A stretch of DNA of 64,000 nt from Chitinophaga pinensis (GCA_945863605.1 CAMAZP010000006.1:1-64000); one strand, 5' to 3'. Shown: positions 6,930 to 16,373, counted from the stretch's first letter. Numbers and translations: made by a program. The notes: generated from the sequence alone by a model not told the origin.

Positions 6930-7735
6930 AATTTGTTTTTTAATATCAATTTTGCACGGTTCCAATATGTGTCCATCTCTTCTAAATTCATTGATTTAAT
7001 GTCTTTAGAATCAGAAGTAATCAGTTCTTCCATCAATTGGAAACGTTTTATAAATTTTTGATTGGTAAAAGCTAAAGCACTTTCAGGGGAAATATCAATA
7101 AAGCGAGCATAGTTGACTAAGGAGAACAATAAATCGCCAAATTCTTCTTCAATATATTCAGATTTGTTCTCCACTTCGACTCTAAATTCAGCTAATTCTT
7201 CCTCCACTTTTTTCCAAACATCTTCACGATTATCCCATTCAAAACCAATTCCTTTTACTTTTTCTTGAATACGAGTTGCTTTCACTAATGCAGGTAGGGA
7301 TGCAGGCACCCCCTCTAAAACTGATTTCTTTCCTTCCTTCAATTTTAATTTTTCCCAATTTGCTTTCACTTCCTCTTCATCTTTCACTTTTACATCTCCA
7401 TAAATGTGAGGGTGACGATAAATCAACTTTTCGCAAATGGCATTTAGAACATCGGCAACATCAAATGCTCCTTTTTCTTTGCCGATTTTCGAATAAAAAA
7501 CAAGGTGCAAAAACAAATCTCCTAATTCACCTTTTACTGCATTTAAATCATTTTCTGTGATAGCATCAGCTAGCTCATAAGTCTCTTCAATAGTGAGATT
7601 TCGTAATGTTTCCATCGTTTGCTTTTGGTCCCAAGGACATTTTTCACGAAGTTCATCCATCACGTTTAATAAGCGTTCAAAAGCAACAAGTCTTGCGTCC
7701 ATATTTTTTTTTGCAAAATTAAGTTTATAACTCAT
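6926..7735 (-). CDS. mazG: Nucleoside triphosphate pyrophosphohydrolase MazG
   Basis: The 269-residue protein has two tandem MazG domains. The first carries 'EETYELADAI' and 'GELGDLFLHLVFY', the EExxE...ExxD magnesium-binding motif; the second carries 'EEELAEFRVEV' and 'EEEFGDLLFSLVNYARF'. Also typical is 'LREKCPWDQKQTMETLR'. The enzyme hydrolyses (d)NTPs to monophosphates and pyrophosphate in the cytoplasm, cleaning aberrant nucleotides. The annotated start MSYKLNF may be 11 codons too long, as MDARLVAFERLL is the usual beginning. The stop overlaps the start of the MscS-like gene. Confidence 0.93.
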   Translation of the reverse strand: MSYKLNFAKKNMDARLVAFERLLNVMDELREKCPWDQKQTMETLRNLTIEETYELADAITENDLNAVKGELGDLFLHLVFYSKIGKEKGAFDVADVLNAICEKLIYRHPHIYGDVKVKDEEEVKANWEKLKLKEGKKSVLEGVPASLPALVKATRIQEKVKGIGFEWDNREDVWKKVEEELAEFRVEVENKSEYIEEEFGDLLFSLVNYARFIDISPESALAFTNQKFIKRFQLMEELITSDSKDIKSMNLEEMDTYWNRAKLILKNKL

Positions 7736-7761
7736 TTTCCTTTGTTTAACTTTGTTAATTA

Positions 7762-8847
7762 GTGAAAAGACTTTTTTTAATAGTTAACTTGGTGTTATTT
7801 GTTTCATTTGTTCATTCGCAAATGAAAAGCGATCATGGTTTTGAGTTTCGTCAAAAGCTTGGTTTTTTAGCAGCACATAGAGGTGCTTTGGGGCATTTAC
7901 CGCAAGAATCTGCGAAAGCAATGGAGTTTACTTATTTCATTCAAACGCGAGGTTCTAAAAATTGGCACCAAGCTTACCGACAACCAAAAGTAGGTGCAAC
8001 CTTATTTGTTGGTTCTGTTGGAAATAATGATTTACTTGGTAGATATATTGGTTTATCTGGATTTGCAGAATTACCAATGCTAAAAAGAAACAACTTTGAA
8101 TGGAATTGGAAAATGGGTTTTGGTTTAGGGTACACGACAAAATCTTTTGATCCTATCTACAATCCAAAAAACAATGCAATAGCTTCAAAGATCAATGCCA
8201 TGATTGTTATTGGAACAAAGGCTAATTACAACTTCGGGAAGAATTTTGTGACTTTAGGTTTAGATATAACGCATTTCAGTAACGCCGCTTTCAAAGTCCC
8301 AAATTATGGAATCAATCTTCCATATTTATCCCTTGGATATGGTAGGACATTAAGTGAGGAGCAAACTATGAATTCAACAATAAAAAGCAATCTTCGGCTT
8401 AAAAAATGGTTATTTGGTGCTTTAGGAATCTTTTCAATGAAAGAAATGAATCCAATTGGAACTAGAAAATATCCAGTTTACTCATTGAGTCTTTTCACAA
8501 GAAAAATTTATAATCAAAAAGCAGGATTAGAATTATCCGTTGATTTATTCTCAAAGCAATCAATACTTGGGGTTGAACCTTTAGTTATCAAAACACAATT
8601 AAGTATCATTCAAGTAGCTTTATTTACAGGTTACATTGTACCATTTGAACGCTTTAGTTTTCTTTTTGGCGCCGGTGCTTACGTTAGAGATGTTTACAAG
8701 CCTGATGATCCCGTATATTTTAGAATCGGCAGTCGCTATCAATTTCCAAATGGTATTTTGTTGAATTTCACTTTAAAATCTCATTTTGCAAGAGCTGATT
8801 ATATGGAATTGGGAGTTGGTTACACTTTAAATCATAAGGATAAATGA
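7762..8847 (+). CDS. PagL-like acyloxyacyl hydrolase (lipid A 3-O-deacylase family)
   Basis: Translation starts at GTG 7762 and gives a 361-residue protein with a signal peptide ('LFLIVNLVLFVSFVHSQ'). Alternating hydrophobic strands indicate an outer-membrane beta-barrel. The catalytic H-x-S motif of the family is visible in 'LGLDITHFSNAAFKVPNYG' (His171, Ser173). PagL removes the 3-O-linked acyl chain of lipid A. The barrel half (~1-195) matches the family; the remainder (~200-361) is a second barrel-like segment that makes it about twice the PagL length, as is common in Bacteroidota. The stop overlaps the next start by ATGA. Confidence 0.78.
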   Translation: MKRLFLIVNLVLFVSFVHSQMKSDHGFEFRQKLGFLAAHRGALGHLPQESAKAMEFTYFIQTRGSKNWHQAYRQPKVGATLFVGSVGNNDLLGRYIGLSGFAELPMLKRNNFEWNWKMGFGLGYTTKSFDPIYNPKNNAIASKINAMIVIGTKANYNFGKNFVTLGLDITHFSNAAFKVPNYGINLPYLSLGYGRTLSEEQTMNSTIKSNLRLKKWLFGALGIFSMKEMNPIGTRKYPVYSLSLFTRKIYNQKAGLELSVDLFSKQSILGVEPLVIKTQLSIIQVALFTGYIVPFERFSFLFGAGAYVRDVYKPDDPVYFRIGSRYQFPNGILLNFTLKSHFARADYMELGVGYTLNHKDK

Positions 8848-9584
8848 GACAGTTGCTAGTTTTGGGATTGCTGATTTTTATTTTTTCTAGTTGCAAAAAA
8901 GCAAATGAACGCACTTGTTGGAAATCAGCTGGCGTACAATCAACTAAAATAATTCCAGTTGCTGCTTTTGAAAAATTAGAATTATATGAGCATATTAAAT
9001 ACACGTTAATTCAAGATTCGTTAAATTTTGTTGAAATAAAGGCAGGTAAAAACCTAATTGATCTAATAGACGTAAATTCAGCGAATTCAATATTAAAAAT
9101 TGAAAATTTAAATAGGTGTAATTTTTTGGGTTATCAAAAAAGAAAAGTAGCCGTTGAGATTCATGTTCGAAATTTAAAATATATATATTTTAAAGGAACA
9201 GATTCTATAGTAAATAAAGAAATTTTGAATCTGGATAATTTGACTGTTGTAATTGAAGATGGTGCTGGCTCTATAGATTTAAACTTAAATGCCAATAAAT
9301 TAAATTTTACAGTTCCTCACGGATGGGGAGATTTTAAATTAAGAGGTTTCACAAATTTTTTTAGAGTGGATATTGATGGAAGTGGATATTTTGATACGCG
9401 TGAATTACAAGTTCAAGACTCGATTTCTGTGATTTCGATTTCACCTATTCTCTCAAAAATTAATGCAGAAAATTGTAAGTTGAAAGTAGAATTAAATGGA
9501 GAAGGAGATTTGTGGTATTATGGCAACCCTACAATTTTGTTAAAAAATGAATATAATTCCGGACGCGTTATTAAAAAGGATTAA
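8844..9584 (+). CDS. Lipoprotein with DUF2807-like (GIN/adhesin head) beta-helix
   Basis: The 246-residue protein has a lipobox ('LIFIFSSCKK', Cys at about 17). The body is a repetitive beta-rich fold: 'FEKLELYEHIKYTLIQD', 'VEIKAGKNLIDLIDV', 'KVAVEIHVRNLKYIYFKG' and 'RVDIDGSGYFDTRELQV'. This resembles the DUF2807 putative auto-transporter adhesin head domain frequent in Bacteroidota lipoproteins. It is translationally coupled to the PagL-like gene (ATGA overlap), so the two probably act together at the outer membrane. The exact function is unknown. Confidence 0.65.
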   Translation: MRQLLVLGLLIFIFSSCKKANERTCWKSAGVQSTKIIPVAAFEKLELYEHIKYTLIQDSLNFVEIKAGKNLIDLIDVNSANSILKIENLNRCNFLGYQKRKVAVEIHVRNLKYIYFKGTDSIVNKEILNLDNLTVVIEDGAGSIDLNLNANKLNFTVPHGWGDFKLRGFTNFFRVDIDGSGYFDTRELQVQDSISVISISPILSKINAENCKLKVELNGEGDLWYYGNPTILLKNEYNSGRVIKKD

Positions 9585-9617
9585 ATAGAACTAATTTTAC
9601 CAATTAAAAAATAAAAA

Positions 9618-9809
9618 ATGGCTGTTGTATTATTAACGATTTTATTACTTGGACTCGCTTTTGCTGGTATTGCGATAAAAATTCTAATTAAAAAAGATGG
9701 TAAATTTGCTGGCACATGTGCAAGTAATAATCCAATGTTACAAAAAGAAGGAGCTACTTGTGGTTTGTGTGGCGCAAGACCTGAAGAACAATGTAAAAGC
9801 AACGATTAA
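9618..9809 (+). CDS. Small membrane protein with conserved Cys cluster
   Basis: The 63-residue protein has one N-terminal transmembrane helix ('VVLLTILLLGLAFAGIAIKIL') and then a short tail with four cysteines: GTCASNNPML, and 'GATCGLCGARPEEQCKSND'. The CxxC and flanking Cys could hold a metal or a disulfide. I recognise this tail as a recurrent Bacteroidota 'membrane or secreted protein' of unknown role. It precedes exonuclease III by 3 bp. Confidence 0.7.
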   Translation: MAVVLLTILLLGLAFAGIAIKILIKKDGKFAGTCASNNPMLQKEGATCGLCGARPEEQCKSND

Positions 9810-9812
9810 TTT

Positions 9813-10571
9813 ATGAAAATTATTTCATTTAATGTAAACGGTATTCGTGCCATAACAGGTCGTACGTTTGTACAAGATATGCTTGATTTGAATGTTGATG
9901 TCATTTGTTTACAAGAAACAAAAGCAACTCCTGAACAAGTTAAAGAGGCTGTTTCAGATTTAAAAGAATTTGTAGTTTATGCCAATGGTGCTGAACGAAA
10001 AGGTTATTCTGGCACAGCGATTTTAACTAAAAAATCACCTGTAAATGTCACTTTTGACATGGGAATTGATGAGCATGATCAAGAGGGAAGAATAACCAAT
10101 CTAGAGTTTGATGATTTTTTCTTGATTTGTGTTTATGTACCAAATTCGGGAAGTGAGTTAGCACGTTTAGATTATCGCCAAAAATGGGATTCAGATTTTT
10201 TAAAATATTTGAAAAATTTAGAGCAATCAAAACCAGTAGTTATATGTGGAGATTTTAATGTCGCACATAAAGCAATTGATTTAGCTCGTCCAAAAGAAAA
10301 TTATAATAAAGCAGCTGGTTACATGCAAGAAGAGATTGACGGGATGAATAATTTTAATTCGAATGGTCTAATAGACACGTTTAGAAATCAACATCCTGAA
10401 ACAATCAAATATACTTGGTGGAGTTATCGTGCTGGAGCGCGACAAAAAAATATTGGATGGCGTATCGACTATTTTCTAGTTTCTGAACATTTTCTCCCAC
10501 AAATTAAAGATGCCTTTATATTAAATGAAGTTTTAGGTTCTGATCATTGTCCAGTAGGAATTCAGATTTAA
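9813..10571 (+). CDS. xth: Exodeoxyribonuclease III (AP endonuclease family)
   Basis: The 252-residue protein has the complete EEP/exonuclease III set: 'FNVNGIRA' at the N-terminus (Asn7), 'CLQETKA' with metal ligand Glu35, 'CGDFNVAHKAIDLA' with the active-site Asp-x-Asn, 'NIGWRIDYFLVS', and the terminal 'GSDHCPVGI' catalytic Asp-His pair. It cleaves DNA at abasic sites and trims 3' ends in base-excision repair. Length matches the family (250-270). It is convergent with the Wzc-like gene only 5 bp away. Confidence 0.93.
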   Translation: MKIISFNVNGIRAITGRTFVQDMLDLNVDVICLQETKATPEQVKEAVSDLKEFVVYANGAERKGYSGTAILTKKSPVNVTFDMGIDEHDQEGRITNLEFDDFFLICVYVPNSGSELARLDYRQKWDSDFLKYLKNLEQSKPVVICGDFNVAHKAIDLARPKENYNKAAGYMQEEIDGMNNFNSNGLIDTFRNQHPETIKYTWWSYRAGARQKNIGWRIDYFLVSEHFLPQIKDAFILNEVLGSDHCPVGIQI

Positions 10572-10576
10572 TAAAA

Positions 10577-12991
10577 CTATGATTTAAACCAATTCAAGGG
10601 ATTCAAACGCTTTACAAATGTTCTAGATTTATTGCTGTTTTCTTCATAATAACCCTCAGTGTAGCCATAACCGTAGCCATAACCATATCCATAACCTTTA
10701 TTGGCTTGTGTTCCGTTTAAAAGAATTCTCATATTTGGTAAGCGATTTTCTTTATTAATCTCTATTGGAATGTTCAACATTTTCTTAGGTAGTTCATGTG
10801 CTCTTACGATATATAAGAAAATATCAGCATACTTAGTTAACAAAAATGTATCTGTGACAATTCCTGCTGGAGCAGTATCAACAACTATATAATCATAATT
10901 TTCTCCAACTTCTTTGAAAATTAATTCAATTCTCTCATTCATAATTAACTCAGATGGATTGGGAGGAATATCTCCTGAAGGCAAAATATCCACATTTTTA
11001 TTAAGTTCTATGTTGTAGATTAAATCACTGAGTTTCAAATCTTCATCAATAATGAAGTTAGTTATCCCTTTAGAACGGTCTCTACCAATGTATTGTTCAA
11101 GTTTAGGTGCACGTAAATCAAATCCAACAAGCAATACTTTTTTATTTGACAACGCAATTGATAAAGATAAGTTTACAGCTGTAAATGATTTACCTTCTTT
11201 AGCAACTGAAGAAGTAACAAAAATAAATTTAGGACCTTTTTTGTGCTGTGTAATAAAATCTACATTAGTTCTAAGTGTCCTAAACGCCTCAGAAATGGGT
11301 GTTTTACTACCTTTAGAAATAACAATTTGCTGACCTACCTGTCCTAAGGGTATATTACCAATAAAAGGTAATTTAACTCGCTCAATATCTGTTTTGGAGT
11401 TTACTTTATCAAAAATGGTTTCACTAATGTAAATAATTGCGATTCCGAGCAATAATGAAAATATAAATGAACCTGTGTAAATAAATATTCTTTTTGGAGA
11501 GACAATACTTCCATTGCTATAAGCTGAATCAACAATTTTTGCATTTCCAATTCCCACTGCGAGTGCAATTTGAGCCTCTTCCCTTTTTTGTAATAAATAT
11601 ATATACAACGCTTCTTTTATTTCTTGTTGGCGTATGATTCCTCTCAAATCTTTTTCATAGCCGGGCATTCGAGCTAGGTTTCGATCAATCCTAACTTCTT
11701 CTTTTTCTACTTCTTGTAATATTTTCTTTTTAGATTGAATTAAATTTTTAATACTTACTTCAATATTAATTTTTAACTCACTAATACGATTTGATAAGTT
11801 TATTATTTTTGGATTTTTGAGAGTTGTTGTTTTTAATTCTTCAATTCTTTCCATAACAAGCTTGTTATGTTCTTGAATGATATTTTCAATTCTTTCATCT
11901 GATAAGCCAAGATTAATAGGAATTAAATCATCGGGTTTATTATTTGTTTGTAAATGATCCAACATCATATAACTTAATTGAAGTTGAGTATTCGCTTCAA
12001 TATATTTGTTTCTAATTTCCTTTGCCGAAAACACTCCTGACTCTGTTTCAAATTGAATATCAGTAAGGTCGTTTGTGTTTTTGAAAACTTTAGCAGAATC
12101 CTCAATATCTCCTAGTTCTTTTGAAATAACCCTTACCCTATCACTAATAAAATCAGATGTGTTCTTCGAAATAATATTTTTATCATTTATGGCGTCTTCA
12201 TTGTACTGATTTATCAATTCATTCAAGATTTCCTCAGATTTCAATTTAGAATTATCTCTAATTTTTAATGTTAATATAGTTGAAGTACTACTTAATTGCT
12301 CAATTGTAATCTTTCCCAAATATTTATTTACTGCTGATTCTAAAGGAATGTATTTAAACTCATAATTTCTTCCAATGACATTATCATTAAAAAATTCATT
12401 TTTAGATATTTTAATTACTAATCCTTTTTTAATCTTGGTCCATCTGTTTAATGGTATTCTGATTTTATTTTCAGAATTCAAAAATTGAATACGAATATTT
12501 TGATGGTCTAGAATTGTTAGATTAACGTTGAAAGCGAATTGACTTGTGTGAGCAGAATCACTTTTTGATAAATTGACAACAATAGGGCTAAGTTTATAAA
12601 TTTCTCTTTTCTTAAAACCTGTTACATTTCCAATAGCGTAGTATTCAGATCTTAATTGTAGTCGATTGATTACATTTCGCATCAAATTTCTTGAGCTCAA
12701 AATAGTTTTTTCATTCTCAATTGAATTGCCCTCTGAAAAAATAGATAAATCTTCAAAAGCCGAGGTTTCTGACATTCCTGAACCACCTTTTTGATTGTTT
12801 TTAATTAATATAGTTGCTGATGCTTCAAAAAGCGGAATTTTGTATCTTAAGTAAATGGTTGAAAAAATAAATGAACAAATAATTAATACGGTAAATAATT
12901 TCCATTTAACTAAATATTTATAAGCAAGTTCTTTGTAATTACTTTTAGTAAATTGCTCGTTTTCAAAAAGGTTTAATTGACTTTCTTCCAT
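10577..12991 (-). CDS. Polysaccharide co-polymerase / BY-type tyrosine kinase (Wzc-like)
   Basis: The 804-residue inner-membrane protein has a Wzz domain between two transmembrane helices (about 31-50 and 501-522), with a long coiled periplasmic region (~280-450). The cytoplasmic BY-kinase domain has Walker A 'TSSVAKEGKSFT' (593-604), Walker A' 'LLVGFDLRAPK' and Walker B 'DYIVVDTAPAGIVTD'. The C-terminus is a Tyr-Gly repeat (GYGYGYGYGYGYTEGYYEE), the autophosphorylation cluster. Family knowledge: phosphorylation cycling controls chain length and export of capsule or exopolysaccharide. It is last in the operon and overlaps the Wza-like gene by one base. Confidence 0.92.
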   Translation of the reverse strand: MEESQLNLFENEQFTKSNYKELAYKYLVKWKLFTVLIICSFIFSTIYLRYKIPLFEASATILIKNNQKGGSGMSETSAFEDLSIFSEGNSIENEKTILSSRNLMRNVINRLQLRSEYYAIGNVTGFKKREIYKLSPIVVNLSKSDSAHTSQFAFNVNLTILDHQNIRIQFLNSENKIRIPLNRWTKIKKGLVIKISKNEFFNDNVIGRNYEFKYIPLESAVNKYLGKITIEQLSSTSTILTLKIRDNSKLKSEEILNELINQYNEDAINDKNIISKNTSDFISDRVRVISKELGDIEDSAKVFKNTNDLTDIQFETESGVFSAKEIRNKYIEANTQLQLSYMMLDHLQTNNKPDDLIPINLGLSDERIENIIQEHNKLVMERIEELKTTTLKNPKIINLSNRISELKINIEVSIKNLIQSKKKILQEVEKEEVRIDRNLARMPGYEKDLRGIIRQQEIKEALYIYLLQKREEAQIALAVGIGNAKIVDSAYSNGSIVSPKRIFIYTGSFIFSLLLGIAIIYISETIFDKVNSKTDIERVKLPFIGNIPLGQVGQQIVISKGSKTPISEAFRTLRTNVDFITQHKKGPKFIFVTSSVAKEGKSFTAVNLSLSIALSNKKVLLVGFDLRAPKLEQYIGRDRSKGITNFIIDEDLKLSDLIYNIELNKNVDILPSGDIPPNPSELIMNERIELIFKEVGENYDYIVVDTAPAGIVTDTFLLTKYADIFLYIVRAHELPKKMLNIPIEINKENRLPNMRILLNGTQANKGYGYGYGYGYGYTEGYYEENSNKSRTFVKRLNPLNWFKS

Positions 12992-13767
12992 TACTTAATT
13001 AAAATACTAATTGCACTAAGAACAATGGAAATGGATGAGAAAATTGGAAAGAAAATTTGACTTGCATTTGCATTACTTATTTTTGCTTTATTTGGTTTAA
13101 CGTAGATAATATCATTCTGTTTTAAAAAATAATAATTTTGATTAAAAATGTTCTTTTGAGTTAAGTCAATATCATATTCTTTTAAAACACCATTTTCCTC
13201 ACGCAATAATTTCACTTCTTTTCTTTTTCCTGTAATATTCAGATCACCGGCTATACTTATAAGTTCAATTATGGTCATTTTTTCGTTAGGCACATTGTAA
13301 GTTCCTGGTAATTTAACATCCCCTAAAATTGTAACTTTAAAATTAATTATTTGAATTTGAACAATTGGATTTTGAATATATTCACTTAATTTTTTTTCAA
13401 TTTCATTTTCTACCTCTTCTCTACCCTTGTTTGCAACAAAAAATTTACCTATAAATGGTAATTCTATTTCCCCTTGACTATTTACCAAAAAACCTCCTTT
13501 TGCAACACCTCCAGATGTGTATGTAACTGATGATCGAGCATTTGGAATTTCAGATGTTAATAATTTAACTGCTTCATCGTTTGAAGCGGTCAATTCAACT
13601 TCTAATAAATCATTTACTCTAATAATAGGAATAAACTTTTCATGTAATTGAACATTTTGTTGGGTTAATTCTCCTTGAAAATAAACGGTTTGTTCTGCTG
13701 TATTACATGAATTAAAACTAATTAATAGTACAATGTAAAATAAAAAAATTAAAGTATGTCTAATCAT
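12991..13767 (-). CDS. Polysaccharide export lipoprotein (Wza-like, Poly_export/SLBB)
   Basis: The 258-residue protein has a lipobox ('LLISFNSCNT', Cys at about 21). The Poly_export domain follows ('IPIIRVNDLLEVELTA' to 'EKKLSEYIQNPIVQIQI'), then a SLBB domain ('KVTILGDVKLPGTYNVPNE'). A C-terminal hydrophobic helix ('IFFPIFSSISIVLSAISILI') replaces the amphipathic Wza helix, as is usual in Bacteroidota. It forms the outer-membrane/periplasmic channel for the polysaccharide made by this cluster, working with the kinase encoded directly downstream. Confidence 0.9.
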   Translation of the reverse strand: MIRHTLIFLFYIVLLISFNSCNTAEQTVYFQGELTQQNVQLHEKFIPIIRVNDLLEVELTASNDEAVKLLTSEIPNARSSVTYTSGGVAKGGFLVNSQGEIELPFIGKFFVANKGREEVENEIEKKLSEYIQNPIVQIQIINFKVTILGDVKLPGTYNVPNEKMTIIELISIAGDLNITGKRKEVKLLREENGVLKEYDIDLTQKNIFNQNYYFLKQNDIIYVKPNKAKISNANASQIFFPIFSSISIVLSAISILIK

Positions 13768-13779
13768 TTAAGGTCAAAT

Positions 13780-14844
13780 TTATGATGATCGTTTCCCTTT
13801 AAATACTATATTGTAGATGGAAACAAAAAAATATTTTATATCAGTTGAATAAGGATTCTTTGACTTTTTATCCATGTATACCAATTCTGCTTCTAAAACA
13901 CTTTCCTTTGTAGTTCCAAAATCATGAGCAATATAAGGTGGTATACATCCTGGTTTGTGTTGGATTCTCTTTTCTTGTATTTCTTTGGGCAATGAATTAA
14001 AATAACTTTCACTGACTGGTCTAACACCTACTAATTTCATCTCAAACTTCAATAAATTAATAATTTGGGGAAGCTCATCAATCCAATATTTTCGCAATAA
14101 CTTGGCCCATTTGGCAGTTCTAAAATCATTTTTTATTTTTCCTTTTTCATTAAAACCATGATTATTAATCATATACTCATGCAGGTATTCAGAATAAGGA
14201 TGCATTGTTCTCAATTTGTATACTTTAAAAATTTTTCCCTTTTTCCCAATTCGGTTTAATTTAAGTATTACGCCTTCAATGGTTGTTTGTTTCAATGGGT
14301 AGGTTTTTCTTTTTAAAATGAAGAAATGGAGATTAGCACTTGTCTGAAGAAAATTACAAATTTCAAAACCATTGTAAACGAAACGACCTAAAATTTCTGC
14401 TTTTGAAAATAATCTTTTACTCCTATTAAATGTGATTGTGTTATACCATTTAAATTTTGGAAGTATTCGATATACTAAAAAAAATAAAAGTCTAAAAAAT
14501 TTACCTACAATTGGTTTTTTTAAATATGTTTTCTTCTTCTTCCAATCATCAAGTGTTTCTACTAAACCTATATAGTAAATATTATTTGAATTATTTAGTT
14601 CCTGATTAATTCTGTCTAAATGTAAATTTATGTCTTTGTAATTTTGTAAATAATCACTTTCGAAATGAAATAAAATATTTTTATCACGAAGCGTATTTTC
14701 AACATTCTTTTTAGAACTTCTGAAATCTAAATTTTGACTAAAATTACTGTTAAAACTAGTTAGAAGAACAGAACTAATTATTTCAATTTCATCATTGTTT
14801 GAAAGCTGTTTATTCTCGTTATTTTCTATTTGAGATTCAAACAT
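13780..14844 (-). CDS. Bacterial sugar transferase (initiating phosphoglycosyl transferase)
   Basis: The 354-residue protein carries the Bac_transf signature in its C-terminal half: 'GKIFKVYKLRTMHPYSEY', 'LRKYWIDELPQIINLLKFEM', 'KLVGVRPVSESYF' and 'HKPGCIPPY'. Such enzymes move a sugar-1-phosphate onto undecaprenyl phosphate to start a repeat unit. A single hydrophobic stretch ('FFRLLFFLVYRILPKF', ~125-140) could be the re-entrant membrane helix. The N-terminal ~110 residues are poorly conserved and polar. It is first gene of the operon with the exporter and kinase (12-bp gap). Confidence 0.85.
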   Translation of the reverse strand: MFESQIENNENKQLSNNDEIEIISSVLLTSFNSNFSQNLDFRSSKKNVENTLRDKNILFHFESDYLQNYKDINLHLDRINQELNNSNNIYYIGLVETLDDWKKKKTYLKKPIVGKFFRLLFFLVYRILPKFKWYNTITFNRSKRLFSKAEILGRFVYNGFEICNFLQTSANLHFFILKRKTYPLKQTTIEGVILKLNRIGKKGKIFKVYKLRTMHPYSEYLHEYMINNHGFNEKGKIKNDFRTAKWAKLLRKYWIDELPQIINLLKFEMKLVGVRPVSESYFNSLPKEIQEKRIQHKPGCIPPYIAHDFGTTKESVLEAELVYMDKKSKNPYSTDIKYFFVSIYNIVFKGKRSS

Positions 14845-14874
14845 TTTCTATTGAAGTTTAAAGTAATATCAAAG

Positions 14875-14882
14875 CAAATATA
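14875..14882 (-). promoter_or_regulatory. -7 element of the polysaccharide operon
   Basis: On the minus strand TATATTTG matches TAnnTTTG exactly, 30 bp before the sugar-transferase ATG. No TTG lies at the expected 19-bp distance, so the promoter may be weak or need an activator. Confidence 0.4.
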
Positions 14883-14959
14883 GTTAATTTTGGGCAAGAT
14901 TATTTAATTAACAAACTCAAGTACTATAAACAAAGCAATAAGGTGCAGAAAAACCTATT

Positions 14960-15988
14960 ATGTTTGATAAAATAAAAAAAATACCAAGCTATCTAAAGAG
15001 TATTAATAAACGAATAAACAAAATTGGTTTGTTAAATACTTTAAAAGAAATTTTTAAATATAATTCTTTCTACTACAAGCTGCTCAAAAAAAATGGAGTT
15101 CATGTTGGATATAAAACCATACTATTTCATACCGCATTTTATACAAAAATTGTAAATCTTTTTTCTGATATCTCGACGAATGAATTAATTAAAATTATTC
15201 CAAGAAGTATAACTCATGGTATTTATGAAAAAATTAAATTAAATCGTAAAGATATTACCTACGATAAATACAAAATGTATGAGAGAATGTCAAATAATGG
15301 AATTAATATACCAGAAATCTTTTTGATTACCGAAAATAATTCTAGATGCATAGTCACCAATAAAACATTTGAGGAATTAAAAATGATTTCAGAAAAATCT
15401 CGGATTTTAGTAAAACCTAGATTTGCAAACGGCGGAGTTGGAATACATTTGCTAAAACAAACTGACTCAATTTTAGACAATCATATTTATCAATCTTTTG
15501 TATATAATCATAAGGATATAATAGCTCTCCAAGGATCTGACTTTTGTGGTACCATTAGGTATGTTATTTACAACAAATCTAAATCGGAAAAATTACCCGT
15601 TGCAGCATCAATACAAATGAATGGTGGAAAAATTACTGATCATATGATGAATGGTGGTTCTTTCAGTGCCTCAGTTGATTTAGAAACTGGGAAAATTTCT
15701 ACAAATGGATTAGATCATTTAGGTAATCTATTTGATTCAAATCCGATATCGGGAAGTAAAATTCTTGGCTTCCAAATTCCTCATTGGAATAAATTACTTG
15801 CAATTGTTGAAAAAACATGCAATGAGTACTTAGAACTCCCATTAATTGCTTTTGATATAGCAATTACAGATAATGAAACGGTAATTCTAGAAATAAATGC
15901 AGGTTGTGGAACGGTTGCTGCTCAATTTGATAAAGGCTGGCTAAATCACCCATTTGTAAAAGATTATTTCAATTTAAATAATACATAA
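14960..15988 (+). CDS. Sugar-transfer-associated ATP-grasp protein
   Basis: The 342-residue protein has an ATP-grasp fold: 'RILVKPRFANGGVGIHLL' (ATP-binding lysine and glycine loop), 'TIRYVIYNKS', 'IQMNGGKITDHMMNGG', and the terminal metal ligands in 'LPLIAFDIAITDNETVILEINAGCG'. The order of motifs matches the sugar-transfer-associated ATP-grasp family found in polysaccharide loci. The N-terminal ~110 residues are basic and helical. By family it should join a carboxylate to an amine using ATP, perhaps adding an amino acid to the polysaccharide; this is inference. It is divergent from the polysaccharide operon and 19 bp ahead of panD. Confidence 0.75.
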   Translation: MFDKIKKIPSYLKSINKRINKIGLLNTLKEIFKYNSFYYKLLKKNGVHVGYKTILFHTAFYTKIVNLFSDISTNELIKIIPRSITHGIYEKIKLNRKDITYDKYKMYERMSNNGINIPEIFLITENNSRCIVTNKTFEELKMISEKSRILVKPRFANGGVGIHLLKQTDSILDNHIYQSFVYNHKDIIALQGSDFCGTIRYVIYNKSKSEKLPVAASIQMNGGKITDHMMNGGSFSASVDLETGKISTNGLDHLGNLFDSNPISGSKILGFQIPHWNKLLAIVEKTCNEYLELPLIAFDIAITDNETVILEINAGCGTVAAQFDKGWLNHPFVKDYFNLNNT

Positions 15989-16007
15989 AAAAATTTATTT
16001 TCAAAAA

Positions 16008-16373
16008 ATGGAATATAAAATTTTAAAATCAAAAATTCATACTTTGTTTGTAACAGAAGCAAATATTGAATATAACGGCTCGATAACAATTGATAGTGCA
16101 TTAATGGAAGCTGCTAAAATTAAAAAATACGAGCAAGTCTTTGTAAATAATGCAACTAACGGAGCAAGAATTATGACTTATGTTTTACCAGGAGAACGAA
16201 ATTCAGGAATGGTTTGCATGAATGGTGGAGCTGCATTACATGCTAAAGAAGGAGATATAGTACATGTTTTGACTTTTTGCTCACTTAAAGAAGAAGAATT
16301 AGAATCATTTATTCCTTGTGTTGTTTTTACAGATGAAAATAATCATGTTCAATCAATTGAAGATTATATATGA
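16008..16373 (+). CDS. panD: Aspartate 1-decarboxylase
   Basis: The 121-residue pyruvoyl enzyme precursor has the self-cleavage site Gly-Ser in 'IEYNGSITIDSALME' (Ser25 becomes the pyruvoyl group), followed by 'VNNATNGARIMTYVLPG', 'NGGAALHAKEGDIVHVL' and a short tail. It makes beta-alanine from aspartate for pantothenate/CoA. It follows the ATP-grasp gene with a 19-bp gap; no panB or panC is in the window, so its product may also serve the neighbouring polysaccharide genes (inference). Confidence 0.92.
   Translation: MEYKILKSKIHTLFVTEANIEYNGSITIDSALMEAAKIKKYEQVFVNNATNGARIMTYVLPGERNSGMVCMNGGAALHAKEGDIVHVLTFCSLKEEELESFIPCVVFTDENNHVQSIEDYI

Noticed and set aside
12971..13000. One-base overlap of wza-like stop and wzc-like start as a frameshift
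   Set aside because: Both proteins are full length with complete domains; the overlap is normal translational coupling.
15746..15755. CCGATATCGG palindrome inside the ATP-grasp gene
   Set aside because: It is only 10 bp, has no counterpart in a related gene and no regulatory context; probably chance.
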